NCBI GenBank assembly: GCA_045133615.1
Contig: JBGUUQ010000070.1
Span: 1-64,000, forward strand
Direction of reading: 5' to 3'
Length of the DNA stretch: 64,000 nucleotides
Source of the DNA: M3 sp045133615
GTDB taxonomy: Bacteria; Bacteroidota; Bacteroidia; Bacteroidales; Muribaculaceae
The notes below the pieces were generated by a model. The model saw nothing but the letters and a program-made list of their open reading frames with translations, did not search any database and had not been told where the DNA came from. Of this stretch, positions 18,469 to 27,179 are shown in pieces (position 1 is the first letter of the stretch; each line of letters starts with the position of its first letter). A program made the position numbers and the translations under genes.

Positions 18469-18578
18469 AATGCGTCTCTTAGTAAGAGGCGCACTGAAGA
18501 TGCAAGCGAAATCTAACAAATTTTCAATAATTCTATGTCTAATTTATTTTAAGTATGAAAAAGCTGTTTCTATTACTT
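18469..18578 (+). repeat. 110-bp inverted repeat, right arm
   Basis: Partner of 17803-17912 (one mismatch in 110). It holds the 5' leader and the first 24 bases of the rightward SusC gene, including the hairpin arms GCGTCTCTT and AAGAGGCGC at 18472-18492. Identity to the other arm stops abruptly in codon 9. Confidence 0.97.
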
Positions 18579-21500
18579 TTGGCAGTCTTGACCATCTCGC
18601 TCAGCGCGGCTGCGCAAATGCGCACGGTCAAAGGTACTGTCGTGTATGCCGGAGACGGTGAGCCTCTTGTAGGCGTTACAGTTCTCCCAGTTGGAGGAGG
18701 AAATGGCGGTGGTACATCCACTGACCTTGACGGTAACTTCGTCATCGACGTGCCCGCCAAAGTGACTCAACTCCAATTTTCTTATGTAGGTATGATTACC
18801 ACAAAGGCCGACATCACCTCTGGTGATATGCTCGTTAAGTTGACCAATTCAGAGAATAACCTCGATGAAGTGATGGTCGTTGCTTACGGTACAGCAAAGA
18901 AGTCGGCTTACACCGGTTCTGCTTCGCTCGTTAAGGCAGAAGACCTCGAAGATCGCTTGGTTTCTAACGTTACCAACGCTCTCTCAGGTGCTGTTTCAGG
19001 TGTACAGACCACAAGCTCAAACGGTCAACCCGGTACATCGGCTACCGTTCGCATCCGTGGTATCGGTTCGCTCTACGCTTCAAACAACCCTCTCTACGTT
19101 CTCGACGGAGTGCCCTACGATGGCGATATCTCTGCTATCAATCCTTCCGATATCGAGTCGATGACCGTGCTTAAGGATGCAGCTGCATCTGCTCTTTACG
19201 GTTCTCGCGGTGCCAACGGTGTGATTCTTATCACTACCAAGAAGGGTAAAGATGGCGAAGCTAAAGTGACTGTTGATGCTCGTTGGGGTAGCAACTCACG
19301 TCAGATCAAGAACTACAACGTAATCGAAAGCCCCGAACAATACATGGAGCTTGCTTACAGTGGTCTCTACAACTCGGCATTCTTCAACCTCGGCTACGAT
19401 GCTGCTTCAGCTCACAGCTATGCCAACTCAAAGCTCGTATCTTCACTCGGTTATCAAGTATTCGACACTCACGGTCAATACCTTATCGGTGAAAACGGCA
19501 AATTCAACCCCCTCGCCACTCGCGGTTATTCCGATGGTCAATACTACTATACTCCCGACAATTGGGCAGACGAAACTTTCCGTAACGGTCTCCGTCAGGA
19601 ATATAACGTAAGCGTTCAAGGTGGTACCAACCGTCTCATCTACTTCGTTTCGGCTTCTTACCTCCAAGATGAAGGTATTATCGATAACTCTTCGTTTGAG
19701 CGCTTCACTACTCGTACCAACATCGAATACCAAGTTAAAGACTGGATTAAGGTGGGTACCAGAATGTCGTATATCAACTACACCTCTCAATATCCCGATG
19801 ACCAAACTGCTTCAGCTTCATCAGGCAATGCATTCGGTGTAGCCAACGGTATCGCTCCTATCTATCCGTTCTATGTTCGCGACGCTCAAGGCAATATCAT
19901 GATCGACGAACGTTTCGGCAACCCCGTGATGGACTACGGTGATGGTAAGAGCACCAACTTCACCCGTACTTATATGTCGATCTCTAACCCCGCTTCCGAC
20001 CTTATCTACAATACCGAAGAATATCTCGCCGATATCTTCGACGGAAACTGGTTTGCAACCCTCACTCCGGTAGATGGTCTTACTCTTAGAGGTACAGTCG
20101 GCTTGACTGTCGACAACACTCGCACTCACTATGCGTCAAACCGCTACTACGGACAATCAGCATCTTACGATGGTAATGCAATGCAGGTCGCAGAACGCAC
20201 CAAGGCTCTCACCCTCCAAGGTTTGGCAACATACACCAAGACATTCAACAATGTTCACAACTTTGACGCTACTTTCGTTTACGAATCTTACGATAGGAAC
20301 AACGAATGGGTTGAAGCATACGGTACTGGCACTTACCTCGATGGTGACTGGACAGCCAACAACACCCTCCTCTCTGAACGTAAGGGTTATGGTGCATACG
20401 GCGAATACGCTACTCGCGCTTACATCGGTCGCTTGAACTACAACTACGACAACAAGTACTACTTCGGTGCTTCTTATCGTCGCGACGCATCTTCTCGCTT
20501 CCATCCCGACAATCGCTGGGGTAACTTCTTCTCAATCAGCGCCGGATGGGACGTTGCCAAGGAAAAGTTCATGGACAATGCCGAATGGGTTGACCAATTG
20601 AAACTCCGTGCTTCTTTCGGTCAGACCGGTAACGACAACCTCGGTAACGACTACCTCTACGTCGACCAATACACCATCTCAGGTACCGACTCTTGGTCGG
20701 ACGGTGTGCTCTCATTCAAGGGTAACAAAGACATCACTTGGGAAAAGAACAATGCATTCGACATTGGTATCGACTACAGCTTCTTCCAAGGTAAGGTTTC
20801 CGGTTCATTAGACTTCTTCAACCGCGACACCAAGGACATGCTTTACTACAAGCCTGTAACTCAGACACTCGGTTACTCTTCTATCCCGATGAACATCGGT
20901 TCGGTTCGCAACAATGGTCTTGAGTTTGAAATCAACTATCAGCCCATCACCACTCGCGACATCACTTGGGACATCAACTTCAACGCTACATTCCTTCACA
21001 ACGAAATTCTTGAGCTTGCTCCCGACCTAAATGGTGAAATGATTACAGGCTCACGTATCTATCAAGAAGGTGAATCAATGTATCAATTCTACCTCGTTAA
21101 GTATGCAGGTGTTGACGAACTCACCGGTAAGGCTCTCTACTGGGCACGCAACCCCGAATACAACGAAGACGGTTCTGTTAAGAAAGACGCTAAAGGCAAG
21201 ACTGTTTACGGAGCTGAATATGCTACTTCAGACTGGTCGGAAGCTTACAACACCAACCGTACCGCGACCGGCGACCTTCTTCCCACTGTCTATGGTGGTA
21301 TCTCTACCAACCTCAAGGCCTACGGCTTCGACCTCGGCATACAGTGTGCTTATCAGCTCGGCGGTAAGATGTACGACAGCGGTTACCAAGGATTTATGCA
21401 CGGCTACTCTTCAAGCTATGCAGGAACCAATTGGCACGCCGACATCCTCGATGCTTGGACTCCCACCAATACCATCACCGATGTGCCTCGTATCAACTCT

Positions 21501-21770
21501 TCTGATAACTATACCAACTCTACTTCAGATCGTTGGATGACTTCTTCCAACTACTTCGCTATCAACAACATCACTCTTGGTTATACTCTCCCCAACAAGA
21601 TTACCAAGAAATGGGGTATCGAATCTGTTCGCATCTACGGTGCTGCCGACAACCTCGCTCTTTGGTCAGCTCGCAAGGGTCTCGACCCGCGTCAAAGCTA
21701 CACCACTGCAACGACTTCGACCTATACCGCTATGCGCACAATCTCAGGTGGTGTTAAGCTCGTATTCTAA
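18555..21770 (+). CDS. SusC/RagA-family TonB-dependent transporter (right arm of the switch)
   Basis: This is a 1071-residue transporter with a signal peptide (cleavage near SAAAQ, residue 21), a carboxypeptidase-D-like domain to about residue 95, and a TonB-box-like LDEVMVVAYGT. The plug has IRGIGSLYASNNPLYVLDGVPY and ALYGSRGANGVILITTKKGK; the barrel ends in GGVKLVF. It is clearly diverged from the leftward SusC apart from the shared first eight residues MKKLFLLL. Codon use is strongly biased to C-ending and AAG/GGT/CGT codons, as in highly expressed genes. No TAnnTTTG box faces it in the intergenic segment, so it is predicted OFF in this orientation. It leads a four-gene operon. Confidence 0.95.
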   Translation: MKKLFLLLLAVLTISLSAAAQMRTVKGTVVYAGDGEPLVGVTVLPVGGGNGGGTSTDLDGNFVIDVPAKVTQLQFSYVGMITTKADITSGDMLVKLTNSENNLDEVMVVAYGTAKKSAYTGSASLVKAEDLEDRLVSNVTNALSGAVSGVQTTSSNGQPGTSATVRIRGIGSLYASNNPLYVLDGVPYDGDISAINPSDIESMTVLKDAAASALYGSRGANGVILITTKKGKDGEAKVTVDARWGSNSRQIKNYNVIESPEQYMELAYSGLYNSAFFNLGYDAASAHSYANSKLVSSLGYQVFDTHGQYLIGENGKFNPLATRGYSDGQYYYTPDNWADETFRNGLRQEYNVSVQGGTNRLIYFVSASYLQDEGIIDNSSFERFTTRTNIEYQVKDWIKVGTRMSYINYTSQYPDDQTASASSGNAFGVANGIAPIYPFYVRDAQGNIMIDERFGNPVMDYGDGKSTNFTRTYMSISNPASDLIYNTEEYLADIFDGNWFATLTPVDGLTLRGTVGLTVDNTRTHYASNRYYGQSASYDGNAMQVAERTKALTLQGLATYTKTFNNVHNFDATFVYESYDRNNEWVEAYGTGTYLDGDWTANNTLLSERKGYGAYGEYATRAYIGRLNYNYDNKYYFGASYRRDASSRFHPDNRWGNFFSISAGWDVAKEKFMDNAEWVDQLKLRASFGQTGNDNLGNDYLYVDQYTISGTDSWSDGVLSFKGNKDITWEKNNAFDIGIDYSFFQGKVSGSLDFFNRDTKDMLYYKPVTQTLGYSSIPMNIGSVRNNGLEFEINYQPITTRDITWDINFNATFLHNEILELAPDLNGEMITGSRIYQEGESMYQFYLVKYAGVDELTGKALYWARNPEYNEDGSVKKDAKGKTVYGAEYATSDWSEAYNTNRTATGDLLPTVYGGISTNLKAYGFDLGIQCAYQLGGKMYDSGYQGFMHGYSSSYAGTNWHADILDAWTPTNTITDVPRINSSDNYTNSTSDRWMTSSNYFAINNITLGYTLPNKITKKWGIESVRIYGAADNLALWSARKGLDPRQSYTTATTSTYTAMRTISGGVKLVF

Positions 21771-21799
21771 TTTGCTAACTTAATTAGACAACATTTACA

Positions 21800-23398
21800 A
21801 TGAAAACATTAAATAAAATATTTGCCGTCGCTCTTTCGGGTCTTCTGCTCGTAGGTTGTAACGACCTCGACACGGAGCCGTTAGGCAGCACGGTGACAGC
21901 CGACCAGAAGGATAAAGTCTATGCCGACGATCCTGCAATGATTGAAGCCGGTGTTAACGCCATCGCTACTTCTTTCAATAAATTCATGCCCGTTTCCGGT
22001 AGTTACCACAACGACTTCGGTTTCCCCTCAATCATGCTTCAGCTTGATTCTCGCGGTACCGATATGGTCAGCACTTATATCGGCTACAACTGGTTTGCAA
22101 GCCAACTTATGTTTACCGATGTGCTTACCTCCAGCTATGGCACTGCCAACGTTTGGACCAACATCTTCAGCCAGATCTTCACTGCTAATGCAGTGCTCAA
22201 GGGTATCAATCCCGAGACTGAAGATCCCACAGAACAATTCTATATGGCGCAGGCTCTTGCCTACCGTGCATTCGACTACTTCTACCTTGCTCAGCTCTAT
22301 CAGTTCAACTATGTGGGCAACCAAAGCAAACCTTGTGTGCCTATCGTGACTGATGCCAACGACGAGGAAGTTTCTATCGCCGGTGGTGTGGCTCGTAGCA
22401 CTGTTGAAGAAGTTTATACTCAGATTCTTTCAGATATCAATACAGCTATCTCTTTGCTCGAAAATACTTCGGTAAAGCCTGAAACCGGTCGCGCCGGCAA
22501 GAAATTTATCTCTCTTGCCACTGCTTACGGTATCCGCGCCCGCATCAACCTTACGATGCAAAATTGGGCAGCTGCCGCAGAAGATGCTGCTGCTGCTATT
22601 AACAATACCTCTGCTACTCCTTACACCCGCGCACAGGTAAGCAAGCCCGCATTTGCTTCTGCCGATGATAACTCTTGGATGTGGGCTATCCTCATCGAAG
22701 AGGGTGACCGCGTGGTTACTTCAGGTCTCATAAACTGGCCGTCGCACATGGGTTCGCTCAACTATGGCTATGCTTCAGTAGGTGCATGGAGAGCATGCAA
22801 CAAGGCGCTCTATAGCTCTATCTCCGGCTCTGACGTTCGCAAAGGTTGGTGGGTTAACGAAAAAGGTCAATCGTCCAACCTCAGTGCAAAACAGCAAGAA
22901 TATATCGATGAGGCAGGCGTAGATCCGTACACTCAGGTGAAATTTGCGCCCTACAACAATGAGATTTATACCTCAACCAACGCCAACGACATCCCGTTGA
23001 TGCGCGTAGAAGAGATGTATCTCATCCTTGCCGAAGCTCAAGCTATGAGCGGTTTCCCTGCTGATGGTGCACAGACTCTCATCGACTTCGTAACTCGCTA
23101 CCGCGACTCATACTATTCTTATGCAGTTGGTGGCAGTGCAGAAGAGGTACAAGCTGAAGTATATCGCCAGCGTCGTATCGAGCTTTGGGGCGAAGGTCTC
23201 TCTTACTTCGACATTCTCCGCCTTGGCATCGGTGTAGACCGTCGTGGCGGTGGATTTGAAGAGGTTGCAGTATTCAAGATTTCTGCTAACGACCCCATCC
23301 TCATCTACCCCATCCCCAACTCTGAAGTGGAAGCCAATCCTCTCCTTGGTGAAAACAACGAAATCGGTACTTATCCCACTCCGGTAGCCGATATCTAA
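21800..23398 (+). CDS. SusD/RagB-family outer-membrane lipoprotein
   Basis: This is a 532-residue SusD-like protein with lipobox LLVGCNDLD (Cys about residue 20). Typical core motifs are present: AQALAYRAFDYFYLAQLYQFNY near residue 160, MRVEEMYLILAEAQAMSG, QRRIELWGEGLSYFDILRLG and the terminal IYPIPNSEVEANPLLG. It begins 29 bases after the SusC stop and shares its biased codon use. It should form the lid of the SusC pore for this operon. No degrading enzyme is encoded nearby, so the substrate cannot be read from context. Confidence 0.94.
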   Translation: MKTLNKIFAVALSGLLLVGCNDLDTEPLGSTVTADQKDKVYADDPAMIEAGVNAIATSFNKFMPVSGSYHNDFGFPSIMLQLDSRGTDMVSTYIGYNWFASQLMFTDVLTSSYGTANVWTNIFSQIFTANAVLKGINPETEDPTEQFYMAQALAYRAFDYFYLAQLYQFNYVGNQSKPCVPIVTDANDEEVSIAGGVARSTVEEVYTQILSDINTAISLLENTSVKPETGRAGKKFISLATAYGIRARINLTMQNWAAAAEDAAAAINNTSATPYTRAQVSKPAFASADDNSWMWAILIEEGDRVVTSGLINWPSHMGSLNYGYASVGAWRACNKALYSSISGSDVRKGWWVNEKGQSSNLSAKQQEYIDEAGVDPYTQVKFAPYNNEIYTSTNANDIPLMRVEEMYLILAEAQAMSGFPADGAQTLIDFVTRYRDSYYSYAVGGSAEEVQAEVYRQRRIELWGEGLSYFDILRLGIGVDRRGGGFEEVAVFKISANDPILIYPIPNSEVEANPLLGENNEIGTYPTPVADI

Positions 23399-23434
23399 TT
23401 TTGAAGTCAATCACTTTAATTAATTTATTTCAAT

Positions 23435-23887
23435 ATGAAACTAAATAAATTTCCCGCACTATTGCTTCTCGCTGTGATGGCTCTCGTGGTTACTTCATGC
23501 GAAAAGGAATATTGGGACGAATATACCAAAACAAGTGACAAGTGTGCTTTCGAGCATCAGACCGCTTCGTTTGCAATTCCCACCGATGATGTCACAGTTG
23601 TCCTCAAGCGCAACACCACAGAGGGCGAACTCATCGTTCCCGTCTCTGCCGAAGACTTCGTCATCACCTACAAAAACGTTGAGTATGATGAAGAAGACAT
23701 CACCGACTACTTCTACTGCCCTGAGACAGTTACCTTTGCTGATGGTAGCGCAACTGCCGAATACACTGTTAGCGCCATCGGTACCTATCACTACTCCGGC
23801 TACGAACACAGCTTCACTCTCGTCATCGACGACGAATTCCGTTCGCCCGGCGATACCGGATGTGTCATTTACATCGATGTCGAATAA
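23435..23887 (+). CDS. Small lipoprotein of the SusCD operon, Calx-beta-like
   Basis: This is a 150-residue lipoprotein with a signal peptide and lipobox VVTSCEKE (Cys about residue 22). The remainder is a single beta-sandwich (ASFAIPTDDVTVVLKRNTTEGELIVPVSAEDF) rich in Asp/Glu, resembling the N-terminal part of the next gene product. It starts 36 bases after SusD. A surface or periplasmic-face accessory role in substrate capture is likely from position, but no family could be named with confidence. Confidence 0.75.
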   Translation: MKLNKFPALLLLAVMALVVTSCEKEYWDEYTKTSDKCAFEHQTASFAIPTDDVTVVLKRNTTEGELIVPVSAEDFVITYKNVEYDEEDITDYFYCPETVTFADGSATAEYTVSAIGTYHYSGYEHSFTLVIDDEFRSPGDTGCVIYIDVE

Positions 23888-23917
23888 TTGTAACAATCTC
23901 AATCAAAAGAAACAATT

Positions 23918-25837
23918 ATGAAAAAGTTTAATTATATCCTTCTTGGCTTGGCTTGCGCAACCTCTGTTGTGTTTGCTGCCTGCGAGGACAAAGCAGAATA
24001 CAACCCCGCCGGTACTGCCACCGCCTCCGGAGTCTACTTCTCCAACGAATTGGCTTCTACAGTCAACCTCAGCAAAGATGCCACTACTTTCGACGTGGAA
24101 ATCTGCCGTGGCGACGCTTCTGAAGATGCCGCTGTTGACCTTACTGTCCTCATCGACGATGCCGATGCTGCAAAGCTCACTATCCCTACTGTGGCTTACT
24201 TTGCCAAGGGTAGCACCACTGCCAACATCACCATCGGCTACGATCCCACCACTCTCGAATATGAAGACTGGATTAAGGTAGTGCTCAGCATCACCGACGA
24301 GTCACTCCACTCGCCCTATGCCGAATACTCCTACTCTTTCTCTGCCGGTATCCCCGCTCCATACACCAAGGTAATTGCTGAAAATGGAGACTCTACCGCC
24401 ACCTATCGTGAAGACCTCGTGACCACTTTCTGGTCTGTCGACAACCTCGTTTACGATCTCGAAATCCGCGAAAACGATATCACTCCCGGTATCTACCGTT
24501 TGATGAACCCCTACGGTGAAGCTTACGACTACAACGATCCCGGTGACTGGGATACCACCAAAGATGCTTACATCGAAATCGATGCTCGCGACCCTGAAGC
24601 AGTTGTGCTCAACGCTTCCTACCTCGGTTGTGACTGGGGTTACGGTGAGTGGTTTGTTTGGTCTTTAGCTAGCGGCTATATGACTCGCTATGGTTACTCA
24701 CTCCAAGAAGTTAAGGATATGGGCTATACCGGTACTCTCAAAGACGGTATCATCACTTTCCCTGCAGGTAAATTGCTCTTCGGTATGGAAAACTTCCAGA
24801 ACTTCACTCTCTATGCCTCTAACTCTAACGGACTCTTCGCTATTGCTCTCCCCGGCTACGAACTCACCGACTATACGGTTGAATTAACTTACAAGGGACG
24901 TCTTACCGCTCCCGACGAAGAAAGCAACTTCGCCGTAGCAGGTATCGTTGTTGGCGAAGATGTTGAGTCTGTTCGCTTGGCAATGGCTAAGACCAACGAT
25001 GCTGAAGCTCTTATCCAAGCTATCAAAGATGGTACTGTCACCACTACCGATGTGAACGCTCCCGACAAAGAAGCTGAAGATCAGACAATCGACGATGTTC
25101 AATTGCGTCTCGACGATGACGGCGACTACATCATCGCTGCTGTGACCTATGCAGGCGGTAAAGCTCGCGAATCGGCATATGTGGCATTTACTTACGCTTC
25201 AGGAGGCAAGTCGGCGTGGAAATCTCTCGGTGTAGGTCTCTATCGTGATGACTTCATTACTACCTACTATGCTGTTGATGCCGTGGCTTATGAAGTAGAG
25301 GTTCAGGAAAGCAATGAAACTCCCGGTCTCTACCGTATGATCAACCCCTACGGTGAGGCATATCCCTACAATGAAGAAGGCGATTGGGATGCAAGCATGA
25401 ATTACAATATCGAAATCAACGCTTGCGACCCCGAAGGTGTCTATATTCCGCTTCAAGGAACAGGTTGCGATTGGGGCAAATATGGCGAATATTACGTATA
25501 TAGCCTTGCTGCAAATTACATCGACAACAATTACACTATTGAGGATGCTAAAGAAGCAGGTGTTGCCGGTACTCTTGAGAACGGTATTATCACATTCCCC
25601 ACTAATGCGCTTCTCACAACCGCAACTAATCTCAGCAGCTTCTATTATGCAAACACCAATGGCGCGTTTGCTCTCGTATTGCCCGATACCTATGCTACGA
25701 TGTCAGCCGACCTCACCAGCACCGGTGTGACCAGCAGTACTGCCCGTCGTTTGACCAACAACACTCCGCTTTCGCGCCGCGACCTCCTCTACAAGGGTAA
25801 GGTTCGCGTAATTAGCGAAATGGTCGACAGATTCTAA
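23918..25837 (+). CDS. Lipoprotein with two tandem repeat domains, probable surface binding protein
   Basis: This is a 639-residue lipoprotein (lipobox VFAACEDK). An N-terminal Calx-beta/DUF-like sandwich (residues 30-150) is followed by two homologous blocks. Block 1 (about 160-325) has YREDLVTTFWSVDNLVYDLEI, PGIYRLMNPYGEAYDYN and GCDWGYGEWFVWSLASGY. Block 2 (about 440-600) has YRDDFITTYYAVDAVAYEVEV, PGLYRMINPYGEAYPYN and GCDWGKYGEYYVYSLAANY. The aromatic- and Trp-rich repeats suit ligand binding at the surface, in the position of SGBPs of SusCD loci. The first block is interrupted from the second by an about 100-residue sandwich. The last gene of the operon, it ends before a strong terminator. 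Confidence 0.78.
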   Translation: MKKFNYILLGLACATSVVFAACEDKAEYNPAGTATASGVYFSNELASTVNLSKDATTFDVEICRGDASEDAAVDLTVLIDDADAAKLTIPTVAYFAKGSTTANITIGYDPTTLEYEDWIKVVLSITDESLHSPYAEYSYSFSAGIPAPYTKVIAENGDSTATYREDLVTTFWSVDNLVYDLEIRENDITPGIYRLMNPYGEAYDYNDPGDWDTTKDAYIEIDARDPEAVVLNASYLGCDWGYGEWFVWSLASGYMTRYGYSLQEVKDMGYTGTLKDGIITFPAGKLLFGMENFQNFTLYASNSNGLFAIALPGYELTDYTVELTYKGRLTAPDEESNFAVAGIVVGEDVESVRLAMAKTNDAEALIQAIKDGTVTTTDVNAPDKEAEDQTIDDVQLRLDDDGDYIIAAVTYAGGKARESAYVAFTYASGGKSAWKSLGVGLYRDDFITTYYAVDAVAYEVEVQESNETPGLYRMINPYGEAYPYNEEGDWDASMNYNIEINACDPEGVYIPLQGTGCDWGKYGEYYVYSLAANYIDNNYTIEDAKEAGVAGTLENGIITFPTNALLTTATNLSSFYYANTNGAFALVLPDTYATMSADLTSTGVTSSTARRLTNNTPLSRRDLLYKGKVRVISEMVDRF

Positions 25838-25856
25838 TCCCCATCCCTACATACTC

Positions 25857-25890
25857 ATCGAGGCGGCTTCCCCCACGAAGCCGCCTCGAT
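25857..25890 (+). terminator. Terminator of the rightward SusCD operon
   Basis: A perfect 14-bp stem (ATCGAGGCGGCTTC with GAAGCCGCCTCGAT), 6-nt loop, followed by TCGTTTAT. Confidence 0.75.
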
Positions 25891-25921
25891 TCGTTTATAT
25901 ACACATAATCCGATTGCAAAT

Positions 25922-26168
25922 AACGAATCTTTCAGATTCGGTTGATTGTCGGATCATTTACCGAGGGTGACCTCGGTGGCGAGTCGCCACTGACTACCTG
26001 TTAATGATTGCTCCGCAATCTATACCTCTCGCCACAATCATGTGCTGCGAAATATACCGGCACCACACGATTGCGAAGTAATCATTAGATAATAGCCGGT
26101 GGTAGCCGAGCGCAGCGAGGTCACCACCGGAAACCGGTGCATATGTAGTCGAATCTGAAAGATTCGTT
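25922..26168 (+). repeat. REP/BIME-like palindromic element (copy B)
   Basis: The element opens with AACGAATCTTTCAGATTCGG and closes with CGAATCTGAAAGATTCGTT, which are inverted repeats and each palindromic. Internal landmarks are GGTGACCTCGGTGGC, GCGAGTCGCCAC, GATTGCTCCGCAATC, GATTGCGAAGTAATC and GGTCACCACC. It lies directly upstream of the Y1 transposase gene, in the same orientation as copy C. Confidence 0.9.
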
Positions 26169-26169
26169 A

Positions 26170-26198
26170 TTGATTTCCGGTTAAAACGATTATCTTTG
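26170..26198 (+). promoter_or_regulatory. Promoter of the Y1 transposase
   Basis: TTG (26170-26172), 18 bases, TATCTTTG (26191-26198), about 22 bases before the start codon. Confidence 0.55.
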
Positions 26199-26220
26199 CT
26201 ATATTAAACATCTAAAGACC

Positions 26221-26670
26221 ATGAGTTTTACCAAACTGACATATCACATTGTATTTGCTACAAAAAATAGAATGCAAACAATCACTGCAGAACATGAACG
26301 CGAATTATATGCAATGATACACCACATTATTAATAAAAATGGAGGGTATTTGCATCGCATCAATGGCATGCCTGACCATGTGCATATTCTTGTCGATTTA
26401 CCGCCAACGATAGCAGTGGCAACATTCATTCAAGCAGTAAAACGGGAGTCGAGTGCAATGATGAGTAATTCTGTCGCCAAATTTCCGAATTGGGTAGGGT
26501 GGCAGGAAGGATATGGATGTTTCTCCTATTCGGCTGCCGATATTCCGAAAATAAAAAACTATATTATCAATCAGAAAACACATCATAAAACCATTTCATT
26601 TGTAGAGGAATATAGAAATTGGTTGATTGAAATGGGTGTTTCGCCTGAGGCGCCGTATTTCCCGAAATAA
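26221..26670 (+). mobile_element. tnpA: IS200/IS605-like Y1 transposase (REP-associated, RAYT-like)
   Basis: This is a complete 149-residue HUH single-strand transposase. The metal-binding HVH triad lies at residues 53-55 (MPDHVHILVDLPP), and the likely catalytic Tyr114 is in IKNYIINQK. The conserved GWQEGYGCFSYS segment precedes it. Such proteins cut and join single-stranded DNA at hairpins. There is no tnpB partner. The gene sits between two near-identical direct copies of a palindromic element, and the downstream copy begins on its stop codon. This arrangement fits a RAYT with its REP/BIME sequences, although a plain IS200-group element cannot be excluded. Confidence 0.9.
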
Positions 26671-26897
26671 CTAATCTTTTAGATTCGGTTGGTTGCCGGA
26701 TCATTTACCGAGGGTGACCTCGGTGGCGAGTTGCCACTGACTCCCTGTTAATGATTGCTCCGCAATCATTGTGCAGCGAAATATACCGGCACCACACGAT
26801 TACGAAGTAATCATTAGATAATAGCCGGTGGTAGCCGAGTGCAGCGAGGTCACCACCGGAAACCGATGTATATGTAGCCGAATCTGAAAGATTCGTT
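26669..26897 (+). repeat. REP/BIME-like palindromic element (copy C)
   Basis: Direct, near-identical copy of element B. It begins at the tnpA stop codon (AACTAATCTTTTAGATTCGG) and ends with CGAATCTGAAAGATTCGTT. The central part GGTGACCTCGGTGGCGAGT is kept, and the inner hairpin reads GATTACGAAGTAATC. Confidence 0.9.
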
Positions 26898-26997
26898 ATT
26901 GATTATAACTTCGCCACAATCACGCCGACGCAATTCAATCGGCATATATTGCTTTCTGTCATTTCGATAGCGCATGTGGAGATTTTTTGTGCATTTA

Positions 26998-27029
26998 TTT
27001 GCTTTTTTGGCAAAAAGACTATAATTTTG
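26998..27029 (+). promoter_or_regulatory. Promoter of the ilv operon
   Basis: TTTG (26998-27001), 20 bases, TAATTTTG (27022-27029): a full consensus match. The predicted transcript starts near 27036, just before the leader peptide. Confidence 0.75.
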
Positions 27030-27052
27030 CAACTCAAACAATACGATGCAAT

Positions 27053-27142
27053 ATGATTTCAAGATATTCGCGCTTTGCAATGCCGACCTCACAGCTACTA
27101 TCAGTCGTGGTCGTCGTCTCTTTCCGCAACAGGGAGGGGTAA
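27053..27142 (+). CDS. ilv leader peptide (attenuation)
   Basis: This is a 29-codon ORF that runs MISRYSRFAMPTSQ-LLSVVVVVS-FRNREG and then stops. The run of two Leu and five consecutive Val codons (27095-27118) is the hallmark of branched-chain amino acid leader peptides such as those of E. coli ilvB and ilvG. A shorter start at 27080 is possible. The ORF lies between the consensus promoter and a perfect hairpin, followed by ilvD. Stalling at the Val codons during valine/leucine shortage would leave the downstream leader free to refold. The gene is too short for standard callers. Confidence 0.75.
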   Translation: MISRYSRFAMPTSQLLSVVVVVSFRNREG

Positions 27143-27179
27143 GCAAGTCGCGCCTATCATTATTATAATAAACGAACTT

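Noticed and set aside
17803..18578. Inverted repeats considered as ends of an insertion sequence or MITE
   Set aside because: The arms contain the leaders and first codons of the two flanking genes, have no target duplication, and enclose no transposase. An invertible promoter explains them better, though inversion itself is not shown by one sequence.
25922..26897. Repeated palindromic blocks considered as a CRISPR array
   Set aside because: There are only two copies here, over 200 bp each, with a transposase gene between them; no short regular spacers and no cas genes.
27046..27168. Alternative leader ORF beginning ATGCAATATGATTTC in another frame
   Set aside because: It ends in RLSLL but lacks the run of Val codons. 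The overlapping frame from 27053 has the expected regulatory codon run.
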